Part shown: piece by piece, positions 1-6,997 of the stretch
Position numbering within the stretch: the stretch's first letter is position 1
Layout: every line of letters starts with the position of its first letter
Assembly: GCA_913059205.1 (NCBI GenBank)
Contig: CAJXRM010000008.1
Span: 1-52,557 of the forward strand
DNA: 52,557 nt
Source: an uncultured Flavobacteriales bacterium
GTDB lineage: Bacteria; Bacteroidota; Bacteroidia; Flavobacteriales_D; Crocinitomicaceae
Direction: 5' to 3'
Program-made: the position numbers and the translations under genes
The notes under the pieces: model-generated
Database searches by the model: none
The model's input: only the letters and a program-made list of their open reading frames with translations
What the model was told of the DNA's origin: nothing

Positions 1-48
1 CGAGATTTCTGCCTGTCTCGTGGGCTCGGAGATGTGTATAAGAGACAG
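1..48 (+). other. Illumina Nextera adapter with i7 index (not genomic)
   Basis: Bases 15-48 match the Nextera Read 2 transposase adapter, ending in the mosaic end AGATGTGTATAAGAGACAG. Bases 7-14 (TTCTGCCT) fit an 8-base i7 index, N703 from memory, and bases 1-6 (CGAGAT) fit the end of the P7 sequence. Genomic sequence begins at base 49. Translation through this stretch gives the library artefact peptide MCIRDR, which must not be annotated as protein. Confidence 0.98.
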
Positions 49-49
49 G

Positions 50-1000
50 TGTTGCACAAAGGAGGCTCCAAAAAATGAACTTAATTGTGATAAGGATGTT
101 AATAACTGCTATTGTTTTTATCGAATTGCAATCATCCTTTTTATCTTGTTATTGGTTTTATTGTTGCTTTGCTACTATATTTTAGGGAAAGAGACATTTT
201 TAAAACTAGCCAAAACAAATTTTGAAAAAGCACTACCCCATTTACCATTTGTATTGATTGTTTGGACAATTGGCTTTTGTTTATTCTTGAATGTATATTG
301 TAAAATTGACTTTAATGACCTTTCTTCGATTCAATATACCCATCTCGTATTGCTATTATTTTCAATCGCTTTAATCTTGCTCCCGTTTTTAAAAACAATT
401 AAAATAGGTAAATACATTGAACTTGAAAGAAATATTAAGGAAGCTAAAGAAGAGGTGAAAGACTTTAAAACTGAAATGCGTCAAAATTTTCAAACACTGT
501 CGTCAACATTAACTGCAACAATAAGTTCTATTAATAAACAAGTGGTTAATCATACAACAAATGTTGGGGTGAATACACCAACGCTTCCAGACAATGTGCT
601 TCCTGGTCTAGAAACAGAAATCGATAAAATTGTTAAAGCCAAACTTGAGCAAGTAGGTCAACATTTTAATAAGCATACCACTGATTATATTCATGTACCT
701 GACGATAATTTATTAATGTTTAAAGTACGCTACAATATTGAGACACAATTAAGAAGAATCTGGGAAAACAGATTCATTACTGACCTAGAATATGACAGAT
801 ACAGACATAAACCGATTATAAAAATAATCCAAGATTTAACAGACAAAGAAGTTGTAGACAAGAGCTTTTATTCTATTCTTCGCGAAATTCTCTCAATTTG
901 TAATTATGCAATTCACGGAGAAAATGTCACCGAAAATCAAGTCCATTTTATAAAAAATAGTTCGCCCCAAGTTATAGATTATTTAAGACAGACAAAATAA
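50..1000 (+). CDS. Membrane protein with coiled coil, 5'-truncated
   Basis: The reading frame is open from the adapter junction, so the true start is lost; no in-frame Met lies before the first membrane helix. About 316 genomic residues remain. Three hydrophobic segments come first: one rich in Ile/Leu just after a Cys-rich start, one around FVLIVWTIGFCLF, and one around HLVLLLFSIALILLPFL. A charged, likely coiled-coil stretch (ELERNIKEAKEEVKDFK) follows, then a soluble helical region ending near REILSICNYAIHG. That ending recalls helical DUF4145/HEPN-like domains, but this is a weak resemblance. Its neighbours (possible HEPN protein, DUF262 remnant, PD-(D/E)XK nuclease) suggest an accessory or defence island. 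Function unknown. Confidence 0.75.
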   Translation, partial: CCTKEAPKNELNCDKDVNNCYCFYRIAIILFILLLVLLLLCYYILGKETFLKLAKTNFEKALPHLPFVLIVWTIGFCLFLNVYCKIDFNDLSSIQYTHLVLLLFSIALILLPFLKTIKIGKYIELERNIKEAKEEVKDFKTEMRQNFQTLSSTLTATISSINKQVVNHTTNVGVNTPTLPDNVLPGLETEIDKIVKAKLEQVGQHFNKHTTDYIHVPDDNLLMFKVRYNIETQLRRIWENRFITDLEYDRYRHKPIIKIIQDLTDKEVVDKSFYSILREILSICNYAIHGENVTENQVHFIKNSSPQVIDYLRQTK

Positions 1001-1059
1001 TACTACCGCAAGCACAAAGCAAGGCACGATTGGTTTCAATTATAAAAGTTATTCACTAT

Positions 1060-1557
1060 ATGAAAGAAAAGATATTAAAAAAAAGAAGTGAGAATCCAAA
1101 TTTGAATCATCTGATGTCGCTCTTTGGAAACGAGACAATGGCCGCTTTTATAAATGGTCATCTAATAATTGAAGCTTTATTAGTTCAATTTATAGAACAT
1201 AAAAATGGAAATGATGGAAAATTGTCGAAATTGAACTTTCCAACCAAAGTGAAAAAATGTATTGAATTCGACTATTTTGACGAGAAAATGGAAGTCTTTT
1301 TATTAATGATTAATGATATAAGAAATAATTATTCACATAATTTAGGATATACATTGACTTTTGATGAATTATTTTTGCTGGCCGAAAATGCAGGGCAAGC
1401 TGGAATTGATTTTTCTGATGAAACTATCTATCTGCACAAGAAACTTTCAAAAGAATGGTATGGAGAATATGGAATAATTCAAGAAATATTTCAAAATACA
1501 GCAATGGACTTATCGTTCGTAATGGAAAGTCATGGAGGAGAATTTATTTTTTGCTAA
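1060..1557 (+). CDS. Hypothetical protein, possibly HEPN/MltR-like helical domain
   Basis: This encodes about 165 residues from ATG 1060; the frame is open 30 bases further upstream from a TTG, but the ATG is the more plausible start. The protein is predicted all-helical and soluble. It carries an R-x4-H motif (IRNNYSHNLGY, near residue 90), the signature spacing of HEPN ribonuclease-like domains, preceded by FEYFDEKMEVFLLMIND-type helical sequence as in MltR/DUF4145-like proteins. If the motif is real the protein could be an RNase toxin or a helical scaffold. It follows the truncated membrane protein by 59 bases on the same strand. The family call is tentative. Confidence 0.7.
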   Translation: MKEKILKKRSENPNLNHLMSLFGNETMAAFINGHLIIEALLVQFIEHKNGNDGKLSKLNFPTKVKKCIEFDYFDEKMEVFLLMINDIRNNYSHNLGYTLTFDELFLLAENAGQAGIDFSDETIYLHKKLSKEWYGEYGIIQEIFQNTAMDLSFVMESHGGEFIFC

Positions 1558-1588
1558 TCTGGCACTAACATAACCGTTATAACTAAAT

Positions 1589-1690
1589 ATGAAAGCAAAC
1601 GAACTACCAATAAACAACTTCTTGCAAGCACCTAACGTGCAATTCGTAATCCCTGTTTACCAGCGTAATTGCGATTGGTCCACAAATTAA
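1589..1690 (+). pseudogene. Remnant of a DUF262 (GmrSD-type) gene, N-terminus only
   Basis: An ATG at 1589 opens a 33-codon frame closed by TAA at 1688-1690. The peptide contains QFVIPVYQRNCDW, matching the N-terminal IPxYQRxYxW block of DUF262 proteins (the GmrS-like nucleotide-handling domain of GmrSD type IV restriction systems). Nothing further of DUF262 is seen; the next gene starts 8 bases later and is an unrelated PD-(D/E)XK nuclease. The junction therefore looks like a deletion or gene replacement inside a former DUF262 gene. A short expressed peptide cannot be excluded. Confidence 0.7.
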
Positions 1691-1698
1691 TTCTAATT

Positions 1699-2898
1699 AT
1701 GACAACCCAACATTACAACAATCTATTTCATTCGGCTCAACTTATTGTACAAAAAGAGGAAGAATTAAAAAAAGCAAAAGGAGAAAGCTTTAATGTTTTT
1801 TCTATTCTTCGAATGGAGAGTAAAGAAAATGATACGCATTCAAATTTCTTAGGCAATTTATTAGATCCAAATGGTACTCATTTAATGGGGAGTATATTTC
1901 TAGAAATATTTTTAAAGGTAATCAATGCTGAAGATTTTTTGGATGTTTCAACCGCAAGTGTTTATTTGGAATACAGCTGTGGAAAAGTAGATTACGCAGC
2001 GAAAACAGGAGGTAGGATTGATATTTATCTTAAAGATACAAGCGGTAGAAGCATTTCAATTGAAAATAAGATATATGCTGGAGATCAGCCTAATCAAATT
2101 GAACGTTATGTAAACCACAATAAGGGTTTCAATAAAGTGTATTATTTGACTTTAGAAGAAAAGGATGCAAGTAAAGAAAGTAGAGGAGAATTAAAAGCAG
2201 GAACTGACTATTTTACAATGACATATCGTGATGAAATTGTAGATTGGTTGGAAATCTGCACCAAAGAAGCTGCCAACGCACCAATTGTGCGTGAAACAAT
2301 AAAGCAATACAGAATTCTAATTCAAAAATTAACTAAATCAATAGATACAGTGCAAGAACAAGAGTTACAAAAATTAATACTTTCAAATTACGAAGCAGCA
2401 GAATTAATTGCGCGTAATTTTGACTCTGCAAAAGAAACGTTATGTAATAACTTACGAAATACGGTTTTGAAAAAAGTCAACGAGTTATTATTAGATTCAA
2501 ATTATAAAGCCATTTTAGGAGATCGAATAACCATGAGTTATTCACAAATATGGATAAAAAATAAAAAGTATCCGAATTCTCAAGTATTTTTTGGAATAGA
2601 ACCATTTGGTGTTAAAGCAACTGGCGGAATTTTCATTGGTACTTTTAGATACGGAGACAATGGTTATGTCGAACAAAATCGAGATCCAAAATCTACTAAA
2701 TATTGGTGTAATTGGGGTTTTATAGAATCGTTTGACCAACAAATAGAGTTAAATATGTCAAACAGTAAATTTATAACACTTCTAAATGATTCTAATTCAT
2801 TTACTAAAGTAGTCGATCATATTGTTAAGGCTTTTGAAAAATATTTTGAGGATAACAGGGAAGCGGTTGATAACTATTTATTGAATGCAGCAGTGTAA
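1699..2898 (+). CDS. PD-(D/E)XK nuclease superfamily protein (PDDEXK_4-like)
   Basis: This is a 399-residue soluble protein from ATG 1699; the frame is open 30 bases upstream, but that part overlaps the DUF262 remnant. The N-terminal motif ESKENDTHSNFLGNLLDP (residues ~40-57) and the catalytic core GGRIDIYL (Asp108) followed by SIENKIYAGDQ (Glu122, Lys124) fit the PDDEXK_4 family, which often sits in defence islands. Gln133 and Tyr137 in the following helix fit the extended motif of the fold. The C-terminal half has no recognisable domain. It probably cuts DNA; specificity cannot be read. The DUF262 remnant directly upstream suggests a rearranged restriction locus. Confidence 0.88.
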   Translation: MTTQHYNNLFHSAQLIVQKEEELKKAKGESFNVFSILRMESKENDTHSNFLGNLLDPNGTHLMGSIFLEIFLKVINAEDFLDVSTASVYLEYSCGKVDYAAKTGGRIDIYLKDTSGRSISIENKIYAGDQPNQIERYVNHNKGFNKVYYLTLEEKDASKESRGELKAGTDYFTMTYRDEIVDWLEICTKEAANAPIVRETIKQYRILIQKLTKSIDTVQEQELQKLILSNYEAAELIARNFDSAKETLCNNLRNTVLKKVNELLLDSNYKAILGDRITMSYSQIWIKNKKYPNSQVFFGIEPFGVKATGGIFIGTFRYGDNGYVEQNRDPKSTKYWCNWGFIESFDQQIELNMSNSKFITLLNDSNSFTKVVDHIVKAFEKYFEDNREAVDNYLLNAAV

Positions 2899-2966
2899 CA
2901 CATTAATTTATCATTGCTCTCGATGCAATTTTGAGCGATATCTTTTTTATAATCAATACACAACCA

Positions 2967-4004
2967 ATGAAACACATCATTACCATCACAATCACCTTGT
3001 TTTTCTTCAACTCTTTTGGGCAAACCATGCCGCGTGAGATGAATGACTTTTTTGCAGACTTGGGTTACTATCCTTACGATCAGAAATTGGAGAAAATCGA
3101 TTCAGCAATTCAAAAGAATCCGAATGAATCGTGGTATTACTTTATGCGCGCGAGTGTATATGAATCGATGGGAAGGATTGAAGAGGCCGGCGACACGTAT
3201 AGAAAGGTTGTTGAATTGAATCCGAACGACGGAGGTTCTTACGCAACCTTAGCGCGTTATTATCATGACCACGATAGTACAAAAATGGACGAAGCTTTAC
3301 GCTTAATTAATAAAGCATTGGAGATGGATACGACTGATTGGTATTTCAATGTACACCGCGGTTTTATTTATATGGCATTAAAGCAGTACGAAAATGCCTT
3401 GAAGGATGCAGATTACCTTTTTAGTTTAGAAGGAGTAGATTATATGCCTGTAACAGAACTTGTTGTAAAAATATTTTTAGCCATGGACAGGAAAGACGCC
3501 TTGAAAGGCTTTATGACTCAATATCCTTTAACAGATTTGGGTGGTTATATGGATACAAAGTTTGACATTTTAGTTGGCGATTTGTACAAAGAGTTTGGGA
3601 TGATGGATAATGCCTGTCTTTCGTACCAGTTTGCCGCTGATCCTTATTTGTTTATGGATGAAGAAGTTCCAGCGTACATCCTAGCACTTTTATCAGAATG
3701 CAATACGCCATATACTATTAAAAGAGTGCCCAATAAAGACAATTACTACGAAGGAAATATCATAGTTAGCGTTTTTGACACTGAAAGGAAAGAGTTAAAA
3801 GATGCAGTTGTAACTGTCTTAAAAAAAGGTAAGACACTTAGTGAACTTACCTTAAACGATACTTCAATGGGCGTTTTTAGTGAAAATGAGAAAGTCATTC
3901 GTATCAAAGTTTCGAAAAAGGGATATTCTGATGTTATAACAGAAGATATTGAGCTAAGTTCCGACAACGCGCTGTTTGTAGATGTGAGACTACCTAAAAA
4001 GTAG
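2967..4004 (+). CDS. Secreted TPR protein
   Basis: This is a 345-residue protein from ATG 2967, chosen because MKHIITITITLFFFNSFGQ is a signal peptide. Residues ~35-190 hold tetratricopeptide-like repeats, for example SWYYFMRASVYESMGRIEEA followed by A-x-L-N-P motifs and GFIYMALKQYENALKDA. The C-terminal ~90 residues are beta-rich and look like a carboxypeptidase-regulatory or Ig-like domain (IIVSVFDTERKELKDAVVTV), ending VDVRLPKK with no T9SS signal. It is probably a periplasmic or surface scaffold protein. The gene stands alone, with 209 bases of repeat-bearing spacer downstream. Confidence 0.8.
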   Translation: MKHIITITITLFFFNSFGQTMPREMNDFFADLGYYPYDQKLEKIDSAIQKNPNESWYYFMRASVYESMGRIEEAGDTYRKVVELNPNDGGSYATLARYYHDHDSTKMDEALRLINKALEMDTTDWYFNVHRGFIYMALKQYENALKDADYLFSLEGVDYMPVTELVVKIFLAMDRKDALKGFMTQYPLTDLGGYMDTKFDILVGDLYKEFGMMDNACLSYQFAADPYLFMDEEVPAYILALLSECNTPYTIKRVPNKDNYYEGNIIVSVFDTERKELKDAVVTVLKKGKTLSELTLNDTSMGVFSENEKVIRIKVSKKGYSDVITEDIELSSDNALFVDVRLPKK

Positions 4005-4133
4005 GCCGTTGCAAGTGTGGATAATGATGTATCTGTACACTAATGGGTTTTAAGTTTTTACTGCGGTGAATAACCAAAGTAATATCGCGGAAGCGGTACG
4101 CCAATTCCGCTACTAAGAAAGAGAGGCTGATTT

Positions 4134-4175
4134 ATCGAAAGCAGTGCTTACCCATCGAAAGCAGTGCTTTCTCTT
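4134..4175 (+). repeat. Tandem GCAGTGC palindromic repeat
   Basis: Two tandem ~20-base units start at 4134 and 4154, each beginning ATCGAAAGCAGTGCTT. The second unit has perfect arms GAAAGCA (4157-4163) and TGCTTTC (4165-4171) around a single G. Bases 4141-4175 are identical to 8665-8699. The rest of the spacer (4005-4133) shows nothing recognisable. Confidence 0.85.
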
Positions 4176-4195
4176 CTTTTGATTATTAGAATAGA

Positions 4196-4204
4196 TAATT
4201 TTTG
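4196..4204 (+). promoter_or_regulatory. Candidate Bacteroidota -7 box
   Basis: TAATTTTTG resembles TAnnTTTG with one extra spacer base and lies 13 bases before ATG 4218. It is part of a 21-base string (4194-4214) found again at 5095-5115 before the next gene. Confidence 0.5.
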
Positions 4205-4217
4205 TAAGTTTAATCCT

Positions 4218-5099
4218 ATGAAATCAGTACTAAACTTATTTTTCATACCATTCATTTTTGCATGCACGTCGACTGTTGCGGTTGATTCCGCGCAAGTTGA
4301 TTCAGAACCAATTGAAACGGAGCCCCCTGCGCCTTACCAACTTCAACCAGAAGACAACTTTCACATTGATTTTGTTCAATATTTGAAAGAAACAGATGAG
4401 GTAGCTCTGCCGTTGAAATGGAAAAAAGATGCGAATGTAAAGTTGTGGTATGATTCAATTGGTTATAGTTTGGAAAAGGTTATTTACACCAATGATGAAG
4501 ATTACACACGTACAGAAATTCCCAAAGCGCTAATTCCACAATTTTTCGATGTAAAAGAGTTGACTAAGGTCAACTTTTATGATGAACTGAACAACTTTTG
4601 TGGAAAAGGTGAATTTCAGCGGTATGAATTTTTGAATCAAAACATTGATCCAATTCCCGTTGCAATTTATAAGGTTAATAAAACAAAAAATGTCTTGTAT
4701 GCTGTTGCAGGATTGGAAACAGTTTTACCGGCTATTCCAACAAAAGAAGCACCCGAAGCACGTTTAAAACAATTGATTGAATACAAATTGCCAAAAGGGT
4801 ATAAAGAATCGCAAAGTTTGAGAAACGGATTTTTAGAAAAGCAGTTCTATGCCATTCAAGGATATGAAGAGGATGGATTTATCACCTTTGCAGAATTGTA
4901 TTTAGAAGAAAACGGAAAATTAACCAAGGTTCATGAGGATATCGATAACTGGATTTATTTTCACATCCATCCAATTCCCATTTATCATCAAGAGCAACCG
5001 CTACTTTTATGTAACATGGGAAAGTCTGAAACCGATTGGTTTCAAAGCAGCGTGTTGATTTTTAAGAATGGGAAGTACGTTGATATTTCGAAAAGATAA
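4218..5099 (+). CDS. Hypothetical lipoprotein
   Basis: This is 293 residues from ATG 4218. The signal peptide MKSVLNLFFIPFIFAC ends in a lipobox (IFA-Cys16), so the protein is predicted to be lipid-anchored. A Thr/Pro/Glu-rich linker follows (PIETEPPAPYQLQP). The rest is a soluble domain of unknown type with DDYTRTEIPKALIPQFF-like sequence and repeated aromatic/acidic strands. I do not recognise a family. Its stop codon TAA doubles as the first bases of the next gene's -7-like box, and the two genes share almost the same 30-base start region, so they may have arisen by local duplication of regulatory DNA. Confidence 0.75.
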   Translation: MKSVLNLFFIPFIFACTSTVAVDSAQVDSEPIETEPPAPYQLQPEDNFHIDFVQYLKETDEVALPLKWKKDANVKLWYDSIGYSLEKVIYTNDEDYTRTEIPKALIPQFFDVKELTKVNFYDELNNFCGKGEFQRYEFLNQNIDPIPVAIYKVNKTKNVLYAVAGLETVLPAIPTKEAPEARLKQLIEYKLPKGYKESQSLRNGFLEKQFYAIQGYEEDGFITFAELYLEENGKLTKVHEDIDNWIYFHIHPIPIYHQEQPLLLCNMGKSETDWFQSSVLIFKNGKYVDISKR

Positions 5100-5105
5100 T
5101 TTTTG
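5097..5105 (+). promoter_or_regulatory. Candidate -7 box overlapping a stop codon
   Basis: TAATTTTTG begins with the TAA stop codon of the upstream lipoprotein gene and lies 13 bases before ATG 5119. The 21 bases at 5095-5115 are identical to 4194-4214. Confidence 0.5.
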
Positions 5106-5118
5106 TAAGTTTAAACCT

Positions 5119-5727
5119 ATGAAAATTTTAATTTTCCTCTTCCCACTAATATCCCTGGCACAAACTGGGGATCAAATAAACAATTTTTCAAAAGTAAAAG
5201 CAGCAGACACCATTATATATTACGGTTTAGATTTTAGCAATTTTATATTGTATAATCCAAAAAAGGTAGCTACAGAAGATGCTATAGATCAATACTTTTC
5301 AGAGTGGACAACGAATTTTCACGCGCAAAACCCCAAAAAAGAGTTTGAGTTATTTTTGAGAAAAAAAGTAAGAACGCGTCTGGAAGACATTCAATTGGAC
5401 AGCTACAAAGACCTGAAGAATTATGTCCGTTCTGAAAACAGAGAATTAAGCAAGGAACTTATAGCAGCAACAATAAAGGAGTATACCTTAAGGGATCATG
5501 CAGGAATAGGCTTGGTCATTATGGTGGATAAATTTGAGAAAGCACGAGACAGGGCCTTTTTACAGTTCACATTTTTTGATGTAGAAACAAGTGAAGTCCT
5601 TGCAATTTTTGACACAAACGGCAAAGGCTATGCGCATGGAATGATGAAGCATTGGTTAGTAGGCATGGACCATTGTTTATTTGAGTTCAAGACGGCTTAT
5701 AGGAAAGCCTTGAAAAAAAAGAAATGA
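5119..5727 (+). CDS. Secreted hypothetical protein
   Basis: This is 202 residues from ATG 5119, chosen because MKILIFLFPLISLAQ is a good signal peptide ending in the LAQ cleavage pattern typical of this genome. The mature part contains YYGLDFSNFILYNPKK, a charged helical region (FELFLRKKVRTRLEDIQ) and a C-terminal alpha/beta part (AGIGLVIMVDKFEKAR, then AYRKALKKKK at the end). I do not recognise a family. The stop codon overlaps the next start (ATGA at 5724), so it is translationally coupled to the DUF2007 protein. Confidence 0.75.
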   Translation: MKILIFLFPLISLAQTGDQINNFSKVKAADTIIYYGLDFSNFILYNPKKVATEDAIDQYFSEWTTNFHAQNPKKEFELFLRKKVRTRLEDIQLDSYKDLKNYVRSENRELSKELIAATIKEYTLRDHAGIGLVIMVDKFEKARDRAFLQFTFFDVETSEVLAIFDTNGKGYAHGMMKHWLVGMDHCLFEFKTAYRKALKKKK

Positions 5728-6137
5728 ACCTAATCACCGTACAACGCCTTTACACATCCATAGACGCACACTTGTTGCAAAACTATTTGGAGTCGGAGGA
5801 CATCGAGAGTTTTATCCTTGATGAATTCACGGTAGACGTGAATCCCTTAATCAGCAACGCAATTGGTGGTGTAAGATTGCAGGTCAGGGAAGAGGATGTT
5901 GAACGAGCGCTTGAAGTAATTGAGATTTACAAGCACAAACCCTATTTGGACAAAGCAGGGGATGAAGTTAAATGCCCGAAATGTGAGTCAACCCGCTTAT
6001 TTGGTAACTTTAACTCCATGAAGAACGCAGGAAGTATTTTTGCCGCCATCACTTCCATTTTCTTTGGTGTATTTCCGATATATAGGAAACGGGTTTACAG
6101 GTGTAAGGAATGTGATACGGAGTTTGAGCCTTCGTAA
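5724..6137 (+). CDS. DUF2007 domain protein with C-terminal zinc ribbon
   Basis: This is 137 residues. Residues 1-75 match DUF2007 (VQRLYTSIDAHLLQNYLESEDI, then GGVRLQVREEDVERALEVI), a PII-like ferredoxin fold often called a putative signal-transducing protein. Residues ~88-135 form a zinc ribbon with CPKC and CKEC pairs. A hydrophobic stretch (FAAITSIFFGVFPIY) lies between the two Cys pairs, which may tuck into the membrane. The start overlaps the preceding stop (ATGA). Domain assignment is confident; the role is unknown. Confidence 0.88.
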   Translation: MNLITVQRLYTSIDAHLLQNYLESEDIESFILDEFTVDVNPLISNAIGGVRLQVREEDVERALEVIEIYKHKPYLDKAGDEVKCPKCESTRLFGNFNSMKNAGSIFAAITSIFFGVFPIYRKRVYRCKECDTEFEPS

Positions 6138-6178
6138 CCCATTTTTTCATACTTTGACGGAGGTCATGTTACTTTGAG

Positions 6179-6214
6179 GTGTGCTTCCCGGGCACTATCA
6201 AAAGCAGTGCTTTT
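6179..6214 (+). repeat. Two-hairpin intergenic repeat
   Basis: Hairpin 1 is a short GTGC (6181-6184)/GCAC (6192-6195) stem around TTCCCGG. Hairpin 2 is AAAAGCA (6200-6206), a single G, and TGCTTTT (6208-6214). The layout and linker ACTATC match the copy at 7948-8006. Confidence 0.75.
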
Positions 6215-6279
6215 TCTAATTTAGATTCAATCTAGATTAAATTATTTTGTTTATTATTGCACTAGCAATCAGTGAAACA

Positions 6280-6372
6280 ATGTCAGAACATCATTACAAA
6301 GCATTCGTAATTTCATTTTTTATCTTTTCGTTTTCGATTGGAATAGTGCTCGCGGCATTTCTAAAAGGGTAA
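6280..6372 (+). CDS. Possible 30-residue single-helix membrane peptide
   Basis: ATG 6280 opens a 30-codon frame ending TAA 6370-6372. The peptide has a charged start (MSEHHYK) and one hydrophobic helix (residues 8-27), ending FLKG. An AT-rich region with TTATTTTG, close to a -7 box, lies about 35 bases upstream. It is flanked by non-coding repeats, so it may be a real small membrane protein or a chance frame. No homologue is recalled. Confidence 0.35.
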   Translation: MSEHHYKAFVISFFIFSFSIGIVLAAFLKG

Positions 6373-6518
6373 AAGGTTTTTTCCAACATTTCTGTTGAGG
6401 AATTCCCTTGTACCATCTTTTTTAATTACCAATAATATAATTCTCGAACCAAGATGTAAAACCGCGCCTAGGTTTTCTGTGTGCGTTTAGCTTTTCGCCT
6501 CAATTTTGTTTTCAACAC

Positions 6519-6783
6519 TTTGCACTTCGAATCACAATATTTTGAATCGAAGTAAGAAGCCCATACTAGAAATAAAATCGCTTCAAACAATTAATTTTTC
6601 GAAGTGAGAATAAGAACCGCGCCTAGCAAAAGGAAATTCGTGTAGCGAACTGAATACCGAGTATCATAACGGAAGCCGAAGGATCACCGTTATGATCGGT
6701 GATTCAGGAGTGGAGCGGATTGAGGAATTGCAGCGCAAGGGCTCTTTTTTGCTTACTTTTTTCAGCTCCTGGAAAAAAGTAAG
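6519..6783 (+). repeat. Long structured intergenic element, copy 1
   Basis: The element has three parts. Block A (6519-6628) starts with an imperfect hairpin CTTCGAATCA...TTGAATCGAAG and ends GCGCCTAGCA. The variable stem has 6650-6672 pairing with 6687-6707 (CTGAAT/ATTCAG, ACCGA/TCGGT, CATAACGG/CCGTTATG). Block C (6730-6783) ends in a perfect 12-bp hairpin, CTTACTTTTTTC/GAAAAAAGTAAG. Blocks A and C recur nearly unchanged at 12810-12920 and 13024-13077, but the middle stem there has a different sequence. The element lies between convergent genes. A degenerate hairpin (CCAACATTTCTGTTGAGG, 6383-6400) lies just upstream and resembles the terminator at 16560. Confidence 0.8.
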
Positions 6784-6862
6784 GTATAATCGTTTATAAC
6801 TTCAAGCGATGCCACCACGAAGCAGCACCGTAAGTGAAAAAAGTAAGAGAATAATTGAAAAC

Positions 6863-6901
6863 AAAAAAAATCCCGCACATCTCTGTGCGGGATCCTTTTT
6901 T
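6863..6901 (-). terminator. Intrinsic terminator, possibly bidirectional
   Basis: ATCCCGCACA (6870-6879) and TGTGCGGGAT (6884-6893) form a 10-bp stem with loop TCTC. An A-run at 6863-6870 gives the U-tract for the minus-strand gene ending at 6974; a T-run on the other side suggests it may also stop plus-strand transcripts. Confidence 0.9.
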
Positions 6902-6954
6902 CAACTTATTACTAATCCTCATCAGGATCCTATTTAGTTATCCTTCAGCCTTTT

Positions 6955-6997
6955 CGTTCTTTCCGAACGGGCTTCAATCTTCAGAAGCTCTCGCTTC
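6955..6997 (+). repeat. Two-hairpin repeat entering the 3' end of a gene
   Basis: Hairpin 1 is CGTTC (6955-6959)/GAACG (6965-6969) with loop TTTCC. Hairpin 2 is GAAGC (6984-6988)/GCTTC (6993-6997) with loop TCTC. Hairpin 2 lies inside the last codons of the minus-strand gene, whose stop is at 6974-6976. Confidence 0.75.

Noticed and set aside
1001..2966. Integron cassette array at the start of the window
   Set aside because: Short, same-strand accessory genes fit, but spacers of 8-68 bases carry no paired RYYYAAC/GTTRRRY attC sites and no integrase is present.
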